Shown here one piece after another: positions 10,776 to 20,100 of a stretch of 64,000 nucleotides of DNA. The DNA lies in contig NZ_BBJF01000003.1 of the NCBI RefSeq assembly GCF_000739735.1, positions 1-64,000 of the forward strand, read 5' to 3'. How positions within the stretch are numbered: position 1 is the first letter of the stretch; every line of letters begins with the position of its first letter. The stretch comes from Paraburkholderia ginsengisoli NBRC 100965. GTDB taxonomy: Bacteria; Pseudomonadota; Gammaproteobacteria; Burkholderiales; Burkholderiaceae. The notes beneath the pieces are model-generated. The model was given only the letters and a program-made list of their open reading frames with translations. It did not search any database and was not told the origin of the DNA. The position numbers and the translations under genes were made by a program.

Positions 10776-11273
10776 ATGAAAACCCAACGCAAGCAGCGAG
10801 GGATCGTAGCCGCTGCGCTTTGCGCAGCGCTCACGCTCGGTCTGACAGGCGGCGCGTATGCACAGCAGGCAAGCGAAGTAACCGGCGGCACCACGACTGA
10901 CGACACCAGCGCGGGCAACGCCAACGGCGGCGGTCTGCCGCAGATCCAGCAGCAGGGCGACGTGTCGTTCGTGTCGGGCGGCGTCGGTCTCGACGAGTCG
11001 AAGGCGCTGCAACAGGCGCAGAACCAGTGGCCGCTGTCGCTGCGCTTCACGGGCCCCGGCTCCGAATTTCTTGCGGACGTCAACGTGCGAATCGTCGATG
11101 CGCATAACAACGAAGTGTTGAACACCAGTTCGCGCGGGCCATATATGCTGGTCAAACTGCGCCCCGGCCACTACACGGTGCACGCGCGGTACAAGGACAA
11201 GGAGCAATCCAAAGCGGTGACGGTCGCGGGCAACGGCGGCGCCAAATCCGCGTTTTACTGGAACATGAAGTAA
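10776..11273 (+). CDS. Small secreted protein with carboxypeptidase-regulatory-like fold (function unknown)
   Basis: A 165-residue exported protein. A signal peptide of about 28 residues ends in AYA-QQ. A low-complexity Thr/Gly/Asn segment (TTTDDTSAGNANGGG) follows, then a domain of about 90 residues with the pattern FLADVNVRIVDAHNNEVL and LRPGHYTVHARYKDKEQ. This resembles the beta-sandwich carboxypeptidase-regulatory or PEGA-like folds that bind peptidoglycan or act as adhesion modules. ATG 10776 is chosen for AAGGAGC upstream and the clean signal peptide. It stands alone between two terminators, so it is a monocistronic gene. I do not recognise a named family. Confidence 0.8.
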   Translation: MKTQRKQRGIVAAALCAALTLGLTGGAYAQQASEVTGGTTTDDTSAGNANGGGLPQIQQQGDVSFVSGGVGLDESKALQQAQNQWPLSLRFTGPGSEFLADVNVRIVDAHNNEVLNTSSRGPYMLVKLRPGHYTVHARYKDKEQSKAVTVAGNGGAKSAFYWNMK

Positions 11274-11359
11274 GCGGCCCCGGCCTGCGCGCAAGTGCCG
11301 CGTTCGCGCCGGGCGCTTAGAAGGAAGCCTGCGCAATCGGCGGAAGATTGGCCGATAAT

Positions 11360-11390
11360 GAAAGCCACGGGCGCACCCGTGGCTTTCCTG
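11360..11390 (+). terminator. Intrinsic terminator after the small secreted protein
   Basis: A perfect 12-bp stem, GAAAGCCACGGG (11360-11371) with its complement 11376-11387, 4-base loop, followed by CTGTTT. It lies 40 bases before the next start codon, so it could also act on the leader of the DUF427 gene. Confidence 0.88.
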
Positions 11391-11424
11391 TTTGTACGAC
11401 CGCTTACCATCACGGAGCCGAGAC

Positions 11425-11817
11425 ATGAGCGATGCCTTGACACCTCACGGCGACCCCGGCGCGAGCGCTGGCGGCCACACTATTGCAATTCACGGGAACA
11501 GTCACCGGGTGCGCGTGATCCACGGCGGTGTAACTATGGCCGATACCCAGGCGGGACTCACGCTCACGGAAACCGGCTTGCCCGACGTGTTCTATTTCCC
11601 GCGCGAGCACGTCAACATGGCGCGGCTCGAACGTTCCACGCATACGTCTCACTGCCCGTTCAAGGGCGACGCCTCGTACTTCCATTTGCGCACTGAAGAC
11701 GGCCTGATCGAAAACGCCGTGTGGAGTTACGAAACGCCGTTCGAGCAAGCCGAGCAGATCAAAGGGTATCTCGCGTTTTATGCATCGCGCGTCGACCGCA
11801 TCGATCAGACCTCCTGA
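11425..11817 (+). CDS. DUF427 domain protein
   Basis: A 130-residue cytoplasmic protein with the DUF427 core: RVIHGGVTMADT, then LPDVFYFPREHVNM, HCPFKGDASYFHL and NAVWSYETPFEQAEQIKGYLAFY. Members are small single-domain beta proteins of unknown biochemical role. The start at 11425 has GGAG 10 bases upstream; an earlier in-frame start overlaps the preceding terminator. The SRPBCC gene follows 35 bases later and may be co-transcribed. Confidence 0.9.
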   Translation: MSDALTPHGDPGASAGGHTIAIHGNSHRVRVIHGGVTMADTQAGLTLTETGLPDVFYFPREHVNMARLERSTHTSHCPFKGDASYFHLRTEDGLIENAVWSYETPFEQAEQIKGYLAFYASRVDRIDQTS

Positions 11818-11852
11818 TTTCCGCTGTCGCGCGTTCATAGCAAGAGGCTGTC

Positions 11853-12614
11853 ATGGAGTTGAACGACGCGTTACGGATTCCACTTGCGCCATCCGATGTT
11901 TGGGACGCGTTGCAAGATCTCGCGCTGTTGCGCGCCAGCCTCGATAACTGTGAGTCGCTCACGCGTCTCGCGCACGACGAATACGAGTTGATCATGACGG
12001 TGCCGCTCGGCCCGTTGCGCGCGCGCTACGAAGCACGCGCCCATGTTGCTGGGCAGGACTCCGGGCCGGCGGATGCGCAGCGCCGCACCATCAACTTCAA
12101 GGCGCGCGCCGAGGGCATCGGTGCATTGCGCGGCCAGATCGAGATCCGCTTGCGCGGCGACGAGGTTGTGCACGGCGCGGGCAGGCAACCCAATACGCGG
12201 ATCGAGTACACGATCTGGGCGACCTCATCGGGACCGCTGGCCGAACTGCCGCCGCGTCAGCTCGAAAACGCACTTCATCAACTGGCGGACGATTTTTTCG
12301 CCGAATTCGACGCGGTCGTGCGCGCCAAATACGGAGAAGGCCCGAACCGCGCGCGCGGGGCGGCGGTGCGTCGGCAGCATGTGTTTTTGCGGCCGATCAC
12401 GTTGGCCGGCATCGCGCGGCGCACGCGCACCGAGCACGCCCACGCCATGTCCGGGCGGGCGGCGGGCGCGTCGCATGGCGTTTCGCATGGTTTGTCGCAC
12501 GATGTCTCGCGACGCGAACCGGGTGCGCGCGTGATTCCGAACTGGGCTTGGGCTGTGATGATTTTTCTGGTCGCGCTGTTGTTGTATGCGGCGCGCTGGC
12601 TCAGCGAGGCGTGA
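11853..12614 (+). CDS. SRPBCC/CoxG-family protein with a C-terminal membrane anchor
   Basis: A 253-residue protein. Residues 1-155 match the SRPBCC helix-grip fold of the CoxG type (MELNDALRIPLAPSDVWDALQDLALLR is typical of this group only in part), with the closing helix LENALHQLADDFFAEFDAVV. A poorly conserved Arg/His/Ala linker follows, containing the repeat SHGVSHGLSHDVS. The last 25 residues form one membrane helix (WAWAVMIFLVALLLYAARW). CoxG anchors CO-dehydrogenase assembly to the membrane, but no cox genes are here, so a different ligand or partner is likely. It follows the DUF427 gene. Confidence 0.82.
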   Translation: MELNDALRIPLAPSDVWDALQDLALLRASLDNCESLTRLAHDEYELIMTVPLGPLRARYEARAHVAGQDSGPADAQRRTINFKARAEGIGALRGQIEIRLRGDEVVHGAGRQPNTRIEYTIWATSSGPLAELPPRQLENALHQLADDFFAEFDAVVRAKYGEGPNRARGAAVRRQHVFLRPITLAGIARRTRTEHAHAMSGRAAGASHGVSHGLSHDVSRREPGARVIPNWAWAVMIFLVALLLYAARWLSEA

Positions 12615-12833
12615 CGGTTCGACTGGTGTATGCCGTCCTTCGTATGACGACAAAGCGCGCTGATGTCGCGTCGGCGCGACTACGAAATCACGGTAGGACA
12701 CTACGAAATGGTGTTGCCCGCTCAGCGCGCCCGCGCGGTTAGGAGGCCGCGCTTCGATCTGCGGTTATCACGTCTTCGGCGCGCGCTACTCTGCGTCTTC
12801 ACGCGTCGCCACCGCTCTCGACGCGGCACGTCC

Positions 12834-13829
12834 TCACACGCCGCGAAACTCCCGCCGCCACGCCGATGGCGACGTGCGAAACGCGTCCGCGAAATGTTGC
12901 CGCAGCGAAGCCGCAGAGCCAAAACCCGCGATCCCCGCGATCGCTTCCACCGACGCGTCGCTACTCTCCAGCAACTGCTGCGCGCGCGCCAGCCGCTGCG
13001 CGAGCAGCCATGCGCCGACCGTCGTGCCGGTGGTGAGCCGGAAGCGTCGCGTGAACGTGCGGCGGCTCATCAACGCGCGCCCGGCGAGCGTGTCGAGTGT
13101 ATGCGGTAGGTCCAGATGGCCGCTCACCCAGTCGAGCAGGCCTGACAGCCGGTCGCCGCGCGGGTTCGGCGGCATCGGCTGCTGGACGAATTGCGCCTGG
13201 CCGCCCTGCCGGTGCGGCGGCACCACCAGCCTGCGCGCCACATAGTTCGCCACCTGCGCGCCGCACATCTTGCGCAGCACGTGCAGGCAGCAGTCGAGGC
13301 CGGCGGCGGTCCCGGCTGACGTCATCACGTCGCCGTCGTCGACGTAGAGCACGTCGGGGTCGAGCCGCACGCGCGGGTAGCGCCGAGCGAAGTTGTCGGC
13401 CCATGCCCAGTGGGTCGAGGCCGGACGCTCGTCGAGGATGCGGGCGGCGGCCAGCACGAACGCGCCCAGGCACAGCCCGACCAGTTGCGCGCCACGCGCA
13501 TGGGCGGCGCGCAACGCGTCGAGCAGTGCGGCGGGCGGTGCCTCGTCGGGATCGCGCCAGCTCGGCACGATGATGATGTGCGCGTCGGCGAGTGCTTCGA
13601 GGCCGTGCGTGACGGCGATCGAGAAGCCGGCGGTGGTGGTCAGCGCGCCCGTTTCGGCAGCGCAGACGCGGAAGTCGAAGTCCGGAAGCCCGCCGCCGCT
13701 GCGATCCTCGCCGAAGACCGCGCACGGCACCGACAGATGGAACGGACTGATGCGGTCGAATGCGACCACGGCTACGATATGGCGGGACGCGCCGTCGCGC
13801 GGAGCGGGTGAGGAAGCGGGAGTCGCCAT
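12834..13829 (-). CDS. GlxA-family AraC-type transcriptional regulator (DJ-1/PfpI + HTH)
   Basis: A 331-residue regulator. The N-terminal half is a DJ-1/PfpI-like domain (VAVVAFDRISPFHLSVPCAVF, then GLCLGAFVLAAARILD, with Cys at the elbow position). The C-terminal half has two AraC helix-turn-helix units (TLDTLAGRALMSRRTFTRRF and SVEAIAGIAGFGSAASLRQHF). Such proteins usually activate nearby amine or amide catabolic genes. Here it is divergent from an isochorismatase-family hydrolase 190 bases away, its most likely target. Confidence 0.93.
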   Translation of the reverse strand: MATPASSPAPRDGASRHIVAVVAFDRISPFHLSVPCAVFGEDRSGGGLPDFDFRVCAAETGALTTTAGFSIAVTHGLEALADAHIIIVPSWRDPDEAPPAALLDALRAAHARGAQLVGLCLGAFVLAAARILDERPASTHWAWADNFARRYPRVRLDPDVLYVDDGDVMTSAGTAAGLDCCLHVLRKMCGAQVANYVARRLVVPPHRQGGQAQFVQQPMPPNPRGDRLSGLLDWVSGHLDLPHTLDTLAGRALMSRRTFTRRFRLTTGTTVGAWLLAQRLARAQQLLESSDASVEAIAGIAGFGSAASLRQHFADAFRTSPSAWRREFRGV

Positions 13830-14019
13830 CGATCATCTCCTAATGAGCCGACGATGGCCCGATTCTAGCGAATCTTGTCATTCGGGCCGCTGTCGTGAAT
13901 GTGGGCGCGGGCGAACAATGCTGTCATCGCGACGCTGCGCCGCAAGATGCCCATGCCGGACCGCAGCGCAGCGCGAGCCTTTCACCGCATCATTCCTTCA
14001 CCCCGACAGGAGCCTTGCC

Positions 14020-14652
14020 ATGACCACGCCGCGCCGTGCGCTGATCGTCATCGACGTGCAGAACGAATACGTGACCGGCGATTTGCCGATCGAATTTCCC
14101 AGTGTTCAGACCTCGCTCGCCAACATCGGCCGCGCGATGGATGCGGCGCGGGCCGCCGGCCTACCCGTGGTGGTCGTGCAGAACTTCGCGCCCGCCACCT
14201 CGCCGCTGTTCGCGCGCGGTAGCGCGACGGCGGAGCTGCATCCCGTGGTGAGCTCGCGCCCTCACGATCACTACGTGGAGAAATCGCTGCCGAGCGCGTT
14301 CACTGGAACCGATCTGGCCGAGTGGCTCGCCGCGCAGCAAATCGACACGCTCACCGTAACTGGCTACATGACGCACAACTGCGACGCGTCGACCATCAAC
14401 CACGCCGTTCACGCGGGGCTGGCCGTCGAATTTCTGCACGATGCGACGGGCTCGGTGCCGTATGAGAACGGCGCGGGTTTTGCCAGCGCGGAGGAGATCC
14501 ATCGGGTTTTCAGCGTAGTGCTGCAATCGCGCTTCGCGGCGGTGGCGAGCACGGACGAGTGGCTCGCGTCGGTGCGGAGCGGGGCGCCGCTTGCGCGCGA
14601 CAACATCTATACGTCGAATCAGGCCGCACGGGCCCGACGGGCGGTTGCCTAG
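14020..14652 (+). CDS. Isochorismatase-family cysteine hydrolase
   Basis: A 210-residue alpha/beta hydrolase of the isochorismatase-like superfamily. The triad is visible as Asp in ALIVIDVQNEY, Lys in YVEKSLPSAF and Cys in VTGYMTHNCDAST. Members cleave amides, ureido compounds or isochorismate, so the substrate is open. The ATG at 14020 has ACAGGAGCC upstream; a longer open frame extends into the regulator gene on the other strand and is not real. The divergent GlxA-type regulator suggests substrate-responsive control. A terminator follows about 140 bases downstream. Confidence 0.92.
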   Translation: MTTPRRALIVIDVQNEYVTGDLPIEFPSVQTSLANIGRAMDAARAAGLPVVVVQNFAPATSPLFARGSATAELHPVVSSRPHDHYVEKSLPSAFTGTDLAEWLAAQQIDTLTVTGYMTHNCDASTINHAVHAGLAVEFLHDATGSVPYENGAGFASAEEIHRVFSVVLQSRFAAVASTDEWLASVRSGAPLARDNIYTSNQAARARRAVA

Positions 14653-14791
14653 TGCGGTCGCATGGCTCGGAATCGCTTGATCGGATAACGTGCCCGTCAC
14701 GCGGCAGTAGCGGCTAGCCCCTATTGCCGCCGGATACGCAGAGCCGCCGCAAGCGAAACGGCCTCAAGAAACTGTCACGCACCGTTAACGA

Positions 14792-14825
14792 AAGCGGGCG
14801 GGTTACTCACCCGCCCGCTTTTTTT
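14792..14825 (+). terminator. Intrinsic terminator between hydrolase and TetR gene
   Basis: A 12-bp perfect stem (14792-14803 with 14809-14820, AAGCGGGCGGGT), 5-base loop, then seven T residues. It ends rightward transcription from the hydrolase before the convergent tetR gene. Confidence 0.92.
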
Positions 14826-14875
14826 CTCTATCCGCCTCGCCCCAGCCTGGCTATCGGACCGTCTGACCGTGCCTG

Positions 14876-15517
14876 CTACGCTTTCCGTTTGCATAGCGCC
14901 GGGCTCAACCGCAGCGCGTCGAAGATGCCCTCGACCAGCTGCTGCGCGTGAGCGCCGAAGTCCGTCGCATCGGGCAGGAACAGCATGTCGCGCAGCGAGC
15001 CGCTGACAAACGCATGCACCATCGCCGCCGCCAGTTTCGTATCGAGGTCCGCGGGCACTTGCCCCTTCGAGATGGCGTTGCGCAGACCGCCTTCGATTTT
15101 CAGCAATCCCTCGCGCATGTTGGTCTGATAGCGGACCATCACCGGGCCCATTTCCTCGACCAGCTCGCACTTCAGAAACAGGATGTCGAACACGCGCCGG
15201 CGGCGCGGATCGTTGGCGGTGTCGCGCAGACAGACTACGCACACCTCCATCAGGCGGCCGAGCGGATCGGGCTCGTTGGGGTCCTGCGACGCGGCTTTGA
15301 GTTCGTCCAGCGGCAGCAGCACGCGGTCGAACATTTCGGTGAAGAGATCGCTTTTGTGCGCGAAATGCCAGTAGATGGCGCCGCGCGTGACGCCTGCGGC
15401 CTGCGCGATATCCGCGAGCGAGGTGCGCGAAACACCCTTCTCGAAGAAGACGCGTTCCGCTGCATCGAGAATGCTTGTGCGCGTCTCCAACGCCTCTTCT
15501 TTGGTTCTTCTGACCAT
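14876..15517 (-). CDS. TetR/AcrR-family repressor of the adjacent RND pump
   Basis: A 213-residue repressor. The N-terminal helix-turn-helix reads TSILDAAERVFFEKGVSRTS and GVTRGAIYWHFAHKSDLF, the AcrR/BpeR/AmrR pattern. The remainder is the all-helical ligand-binding domain. It is divergent from the pump adaptor gene, and the intergenic region carries an AcrR-like palindrome over a promoter. Repression of the pump with release by pump substrates is the expected role. The BpeR of B. pseudomallei is the likely named relative, but I cannot separate it from AmrR without alignment. Confidence 0.94.
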   Translation of the reverse strand: MVRRTKEEALETRTSILDAAERVFFEKGVSRTSLADIAQAAGVTRGAIYWHFAHKSDLFTEMFDRVLLPLDELKAASQDPNEPDPLGRLMEVCVVCLRDTANDPRRRRVFDILFLKCELVEEMGPVMVRYQTNMREGLLKIEGGLRNAISKGQVPADLDTKLAAAMVHAFVSGSLRDMLFLPDATDFGAHAQQLVEGIFDALRLSPALCKRKA

Positions 15518-15610
15518 GTGGGTATGACCTGCTGATTGCGGGGGTTTTCCCGAGCCTTTTTAAGTCGGCCCGATGACAATCTGTCTTCTAAAAACCGATT
15601 TGGAAGCAAA

Positions 15611-15633
15611 CTTGCGGGCCCCCGGCCCGCAAG
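15611..15633. repeat. Perfect 10-bp hairpin next to the tetR leader
   Basis: CTTGCGGGCC (15611-15620) and GGCCCGCAAG (15624-15633) enclose three C residues. It lies between the operator and the tetR start, so it would be in the tetR leader if that gene is transcribed from the operator region. No T-run follows on either strand. Confidence 0.6.
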
Positions 15634-15649
15634 AGATATAAATGCACTT

Positions 15650-15678
15650 TTACATGCATTCGTGAACGTATATATAAT
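15650..15678 (+). promoter_or_regulatory. Pump promoter overlapped by an AcrR-type operator
   Basis: The -35 is TTACAT (15650-15655), then 17 bases, then a perfect TATAAT (15673-15678). A 24-bp imperfect palindrome covers 15651-15674 and fills the spacer. It begins TACATGCATT, continues CGTGAACG and ends TATATA. From memory of the E. coli acrR operator, 20 of 24 positions agree. Repressor bound here would block the polymerase site. Confidence 0.75.
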
Positions 15679-15943
15679 AGCACCCCACGATCGGATAGCC
15701 CAAGCCGTGACGACCGGTTAATATCCGTCACTGTTGCCTTCAAAACGCTCTTGCGCGTTGCCCCATAGGGCGGCGCCGTGCGGCATTCCCCGGTATGGCG
15801 CATTCGCATCACGATGCCCCTGCAGGTGCGATGTGCATCCATGGGCTTCCGGTCAAGCGTCGCAAGACGCATGTGTGCGCTGCGGTCCCCGGGGTAGGGA
15901 TGCGCGCACTTTTTCATTCTCAGTCTTAGACAGAGGTCGCTCC

Positions 15944-17176
15944 ATGCGCGTCGAACGGGTTCCATTCCGCTTAATCAGTGCCGCGACGGCTGCCGTATTG
16001 CTGGCAGCGTGCGGACCAAAACAATCTGCCCCGCCGCCCCAGACGCCCGAAGTCGGCGTCGTCACCGTCCAGCCGACGACCGTGCCGGTCGTCACCGAAC
16101 TGCCGGGCCGCACCAGTGCCTTCCTCGTCGCGCAAGTGCGCGCACGCGTCGACGGCATCGTGCTGCGCCGCGAGTTCACGGAAGGCAGCCAGGTGAAGGC
16201 CGGCCAACGCCTGTACAAGATCGATCCGGCGCCGTACATCGCAACGTTGAACAACGCGAAGGCGACGCTCGCCAAGGCGCAGGCCAACCTCGTGTCGACC
16301 ACCGCGCAGGCCAACCGCTACAAGGTGCTGGTCGCCGCGAACGCGGTCAGCAAGCAGGACTACGACAACGCGGTCGCCTCGCAAGGCCAGGCCGTGGCCG
16401 ACGTCGCGGCCGGCAAGGCAGCGGTCGACACCGCGCAGATCAACCTCGGCTACACCGACGTGACCTCGCCGGTGACCGGCCAGATCGGCGTGTCGCAAGT
16501 CACGCCGGGCGCATACGTGCAGGCGAGCGCCGCCACGCTGCTCGCGACGGTCCAGCAACTCGATCCGGTCTACGTGGACCTGACCCAATCGAGCCTCGAT
16601 GGTCTGAAGCTGCGCCGCGAAGTACAGGAAGGGCGCCTGAAGACCAGCGGTCCGGGCGCAGCCCAAGTGTCGCTGATTCTCGAAGACGGCCGCGTCTATT
16701 CAGAGAAGGGCAAGCTGCAGTTCACCGACGTCACGGTCGACCAGGGCACCGGTTCGGTCACGGTTCGCGCGATCTTCAAGAACGCGGACAAGGTGCTGCT
16801 GCCGGGCATGTTCGTGCGCGCAAAGATCGAGGAAGGCGTGAACCAGAACGCGCTCGTCGTGCCGCAGATCGGCATCACGCATGACCAGAAAGGTCAGCCG
16901 ACCGCGCTGGTCATCGGCGCCGACAACAAGGTCGAACTGCGTCAGCTGGTCACTTCGGGCACCTTCGGCTCGAACTGGGTGGTCGCAAGCGGCCTGAAGG
17001 CCGGCGATCGCGTGATCGTCCAGGGCACCGACAAGGCCCGCCCGGGCCAGCAGGTCAAGCCGGTTGCCGCGCAACTTCCCGCCACCCCCGCTTCCGGTGT
17101 CGCCGCCCAAGGCGCGCCGGCCGCCAGCGGTGCTGCCCAGACGGCTCAACCAGCCTCTGCTGCATCGGGCGCGTAA
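15944..17176 (+). CDS. RND efflux periplasmic adaptor subunit (AcrA/MexA/BpeA type)
   Basis: Lipid-anchored periplasmic adaptor of 410 residues joining the inner-membrane pump to the outer-membrane channel. The lipobox is AVLLAACG. It has the lipoyl/barrel-sandwich halves (VRARVDGIVLRREFTEGSQVKAGQRLYKIDP and YTDVTSPVTGQIG), the alpha-hairpin between them, and the membrane-proximal domain ending in GLKAGDRVIVQGTDKARPGQQVKP. An Ala/Pro/Gln-rich tail of about 40 residues follows. ATG 15944 is chosen because the lipoprotein signal begins there. It is first of three genes; the pump starts 18 bases later. Confidence 0.96.
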   Translation: MRVERVPFRLISAATAAVLLAACGPKQSAPPPQTPEVGVVTVQPTTVPVVTELPGRTSAFLVAQVRARVDGIVLRREFTEGSQVKAGQRLYKIDPAPYIATLNNAKATLAKAQANLVSTTAQANRYKVLVAANAVSKQDYDNAVASQGQAVADVAAGKAAVDTAQINLGYTDVTSPVTGQIGVSQVTPGAYVQASAATLLATVQQLDPVYVDLTQSSLDGLKLRREVQEGRLKTSGPGAAQVSLILEDGRVYSEKGKLQFTDVTVDQGTGSVTVRAIFKNADKVLLPGMFVRAKIEEGVNQNALVVPQIGITHDQKGQPTALVIGADNKVELRQLVTSGTFGSNWVVASGLKAGDRVIVQGTDKARPGQQVKPVAAQLPATPASGVAAQGAPAASGAAQTAQPASAASGA

Positions 17177-17194
17177 TAACAGGGAGCCCGCCTC

Positions 17195-20100
17195 ATGGCA
17201 AAGTTCTTCATTGATCGCCCGATTTTTGCATGGGTGATCGCCATTATTCTGATGCTCGCGGGTCTCGCGTCGGTCTTCACGTTGCCGATCGCGCAATACC
17301 CGACGATCGCACCGCCGGCCGTGCAGATCAGCGCAACGTACCCGGGCGCATCGGCGAAGACGGTGGAAAACACCGTCACGCAGGTGATCGAGCAGCAGAT
17401 GAGTGGTCTCGACCACTTGCTGTACCTGGCGTCCACGTCGGACGACTCGGGTACGGCAACCATCACGCTGACGTTCGCGGCCGGCACCAATCCTGACATC
17501 GCGCAGGTGCAGGTGCAGAACAAGCTGCAGCTCGCCACGCCGCTGCTGCCGCAAGCCGTGCAGCAGTTGGGCACCAAGGTCACGAAGTCGAGCAGCAGCT
17601 TCCTGCTGGTCATGGCGTTCGTGTCCGAAGACGGCAGCATGAGCAAGTACGACCTGGCGAACTACGTCGCGTCGAACATTCAGGATCCGGTCAGCCGTAT
17701 CGACGGTGTGGGCACGGTGACGCTGTTCGGCTCGCAGTACGCGATGCGGATCTGGCTCGACGCGAACAAGCTGAACAACTTCGGCCTGACGCCGGTCGAC
17801 GTGCAAACCGCGTTGCAGGCGCAAAACGTTCAGGTTGCCGGCGGTTCGCTCGGCGGCACGCCGTCGGTGCCGGGTCAGGTGCTGCAGGCCACCATCACGC
17901 AGGCCACGCTGCTCAATACGCCTGAACAGTTCGGCAACATTCTGCTGAAGGTGAACCCGGACGGCTCGCAGGTGCGTCTGCGCGACGTGTCGCACATCGA
18001 ACTCGGTGGCGAAAACTACAACTTCGACACCAAGTACAACGGCCAGCCTACAGCGGGCTTCGGTATTCAGCTCGCCACCGGCGCGAACGCGCTGGCTACC
18101 GCGAAGGCGGTGCGCGCGAAGATCGCCGAACTGTCGAAGTACTTCCCGCATGGTCTGGTGGTCCAGTATCCGTACGACACCACGCCGTTCGTGCGTCTGT
18201 CGATCGAGGAAGTGGTCAAGACGCTGCTCGAAGGTATCGTGCTGGTGTTCCTGGTCATGTACCTGTTCCTGCAGAATCTGCGTGCCACGCTGATCCCGAC
18301 GATCGCCGTGCCGGTGGTGCTGCTGGGCACGTTCGCGGTGATGGGGCTGGTGGGCTTCTCGATCAACACGCTGTCGATGTTCGGGCTCGTGCTGGCGATC
18401 GGCTTGCTGGTTGACGATGCGATCGTGGTGGTGGAAAACGTCGAGCGGGTGATGCAGGAGGAGGGCTTATCGCCTCGCGACGCCACCCGCAAGGCGATGG
18501 ACCAGATCACCGGCGCACTGGTCGGCGTGGCGCTCGTGCTGTCGGCGGTGTTCGTGCCGGTGGCGTTCTCGGGCGGTTCGGTCGGCGCGATTTACCGGCA
18601 GTTCTCGCTGACTATCGTCGCGGCGATGGTGCTGTCCGTGCTGGTCGCGTTGATTCTGACGCCGGCTTTGTGCGCGACGATCCTCAAGCCGATTCCGCAA
18701 GGTCATCACGAAAAGACCACCGGCTTCTTCGGCTGGTTCAACCGCACGTTCAACAAGAGCCGCGACAAGTATCACTCAGGCGTGCACCACGTGATCAAGC
18801 GCTCGGGCCGTTGGCTGATCATCTACATGGTGGTGATCTTCGCGGTCGGCCTGCTGTTCGTGAAATTGCCGAAGTCGTTCCTGCCTGACGAGGACCAGGG
18901 CACGATGTTCGTGCTCGTGCAGACGCCGTCGGGGTCAACGCAGGAAACCACGGCGCGCGCGCTGAAGGACGTGTCCGACTATCTGCTGAACGACGAGAAG
19001 TCCATCGTCGAATCGACCTTCACGGTGAACGGCTTCAGCTTCGCCGGTCGCGGTCAGAACGCGGGTCTCGTGTTCGTACGGATGAGGGACTACGCGCAGC
19101 GCCAGCACTCGGATCAAAAGGTGCAGGCGCTGGTGGGCCGTCTCTACATGCACTTCGCCGGCTACAAGACCGCGGTGGTGTTCCCGGTCAATCCGCCGTC
19201 GATTCCTGAACTCGGTACGGCTGCGGGCTTCGACTTCCAGTTGCAGGATCGCGCGGGTATCGGCCATGAAAAGCTGATGGAAGCGCGCAACATGCTGCTG
19301 GGTCTCGCGGCGAAAGATCCGACGCTGGCCCAGGTGCGTCCGAACGGCCTGAACGATACGCCGCAGTTCCGCGTGAACATCGATCGGGAGAAGGCGCAGG
19401 CGCTCGGCGTATCCGTGTCCGACATCGACCAGACGTTCTCGATTGCCTGGGCATCGGCGTACGTGAACAACTTCCTCGATACCGACGGCCGGATCAAGAA
19501 GGTCTATCTGCAAGGCGACGCGCCTTTCCGGATGAAACCGGAAGACGTGAGTGCCTGGTTCGTGCGCAACAGCGCGGGCGCGATGGTGCCGTTCTCCGCG
19601 TTCGCGAGTACCGAGTGGGCGTTCGGCTCGCCGAAGCTGGAGCGCTACAACGGTATCTCGTCGGTGGAAATCCAGGGCGCGGCCGCGCCGGGCAAGTCGA
19701 CCGGTCAGGCAATGACGGCGATGGAAGCACTCGTCGCGAAGCTGCCGGCGGGCGTCGGCTACGAGTGGACGGGTCTGTCGCTGCAGGAGCGCCAGTCGGG
19801 TTCGCAGGCGCCGATTCTGTACGGCATCTCGATCCTTGTCGTGTTCCTGTGTCTCGCGGCGCTGTATGAAAGCTGGTCGATCCCGTTCTCGGTGATCATG
19901 GTGGTGCCGCTCGGCGTGATCGGCGCACTGCTGGCCGCTACGCTGCGCGGGCTCGAGAACGACGTGTTCTTCCAGGTGGGTCTGTTGACCACGGTCGGGT
20001 TGTCGGCGAAGAACGCGATTCTGATCGTGGAATTCGCCCGCGAGCTGCAACAGAGTGAAGGCATGGGGCCGATCGAGGCCGCGCTGGAAGCGGCGCGTCT

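Larger units (their letters stand above)
15518..15943 (+). other. Divergent control region of the RND pump, 426 bases, no gene
   Basis: No convincing coding frame lies here. From left to right it holds a 10-bp perfect hairpin (15611-15633), the promoter and AcrR-like operator (15650-15678), a GTGACG/CGTCAC inverted repeat (15707-15731), and about 210 bases of untranslated leader before the adaptor start. If the TATAAT at 15673 is used, the adaptor mRNA has a 5' leader of roughly 260 bases, long enough for post-transcriptional control. Confidence 0.75.

Noticed and set aside
12663..13109. Short plus-strand open frames in and beyond the 219-base gap after the SRPBCC gene
   Set aside because: Arg-rich and overlapping the GlxA-type gene on the other strand.
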